The notes beneath the pieces are model-generated. The model was not told the DNA's origin, made no database searches, and saw only the letters and a program-made list of their open reading frames with translations. From assembly GCA_029378245.1 (NCBI GenBank), contig JARKIF010000098.1:54156-118155 (forward strand): 64,000 bases of DNA, given 5' to 3'. This document shows positions 63,631 to 64,000 of this stretch, in pieces (within the stretch, counting starts at the first letter, position 1; each line of letters begins with the position of its first letter). The translations under genes were made by a program, and so were the position numbers. Source of the stretch: Roridomyces roridus. Lineage: Eukaryota > Basidiomycota > Agaricomycetes > Agaricales > Mycenaceae.

Positions 63631-64000
63631 TGTTATGTCCCGTTCCAACGCCAACTCCGGTACCTCAACTCCGGTACTCAACTCTGGTACTCAACTCCGG
63701 TACTCAACTCCGGTCACGTCGGGATGCCTCCCGACGTCGAAGCGCATCACGCGCTCCTCGGTTCTATCCGGGTACTCGGGTTTTCACGCGATGAAGGTAT
63801 CTGAGCGTTTCCCCCGGACTTGGTATTCATCAGGATATCCACTTGATCATTCCGTGCGGACTTAATCAGCTTATATCCACATAGCCGCATAAGTCCGTTT
63901 CTATTATTGGTCTGTGGTAATGACATATATCTCTACTTACTCGTATATAAGACTTTCCTTATCTGTATTCAACCTTAGTTGATAATTGACGTCTTGACTA
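63631..64000 (+). repeat. 3' LTR of element A, cut by the window end
   Basis: Matches the 5' copy except for three extra units of the AACTCCGGTACTC minisatellite (about 63653-63715) and one missing T near 63993. The last ~100 bp and the flanking target duplication are beyond the window. Confidence 0.95.

Larger units (their letters stand above)
48550..64000 (+). mobile_element. Ty3/Gypsy LTR retrotransposon A (RT-less), runs off the window
   Basis: Two direct LTRs (48550-49056 and 63631 onward) enclose gag, a -1 frameshift site, a pol without reverse transcriptase, and an antisense gene; it is interrupted in gag by element B. Without B it is about 7.2 kb up to the second LTR. LTR ends are TGTTA...TAACA. 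The two copies are identical over the compared 370 bp apart from a minisatellite length change and one T. That implies recent movement even though the element has no reverse transcriptase of its own, so it was probably copied in trans by a related element. Confidence 0.9.

Noticed and set aside
1..64000. CRISPR array, bacterial operons, ribosome binding sites
   Set aside because: Splice structure and gene families show a fungal genome; no regularly spaced repeats were seen.

Overview
The window is fungal nuclear DNA from a mushroom-forming basidiomycete (Agaricomycetes; Agaricales is plausible but unproven). Evidence: genes with many GT-AG introns of about 45-60 nt, families typical of Agaricomycetes (CxxC-free F-box/LRR-like proteins, DUF6699-, DUF6698- and DUF6534-type proteins, a LisH/Flo8-type regulator, NRPS-like A-T-TE enzyme), and chromodomain Ty3/Gypsy retrotransposons. 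Family names are from recognition of the translated sequence, not from a search.

Layout. 1-5 kb: the end of a gene, two truncated F-box genes joined head to head, a noncoding tandem duplication and a proline-rich hypothetical gene. 5.2-13.6 kb: one NRPS-like gene (minus strand) that is dead. Its exons can be followed from start to thioesterase, but it is cut by three DNA-transposon insertions (599 bp, 335 bp and a 4.1-kb element that itself carries two nested MITEs) and by an 8-bp tandem duplication that shifts the frame next to the thioesterase GxSxG serine. 15-25.3 kb: a GPI-type berberine-bridge-like oxidase, a C2-domain protein with a minisatellite, an intact F-box gene (paralogue of the truncated one), a DUF6698 gene, an oxidase relic and a damaged NmrA-like gene. 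25.4-47.3 kb: conserved housekeeping block: LisH/Flo8-type regulator, large START lipid-transfer protein, pyridoxal kinase, ARP2, an Old Yellow Enzyme relic, an F-box/WD40 protein, DNA polymerase alpha catalytic subunit, and a DUF6534-type membrane protein.

47.3-64 kb is a transposon nest: a hAT-type MITE, then a young Ty3/Gypsy element (A, 48550 to beyond the window) whose gag is split by a second young chromovirus (B, 49353-57563, TSD CCCGG). B is itself broken by a 1.57-kb TG...CA insertion exactly in its protease active site. Element A has protease, integrase and chromodomain but has lost its reverse transcriptase in frame, and carries between pol and the 3' LTR a spliced antisense gene for a coiled-coil/cysteine-cluster protein. 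That arrangement, an apparently recent RT-less Gypsy element with an antisense cargo gene and a canonical -1 frameshift heptamer, is the most unusual feature of the window.

No rRNA, tRNA or CRISPR array was seen. Exon borders were read by eye; positions are good to a few bases where stated.
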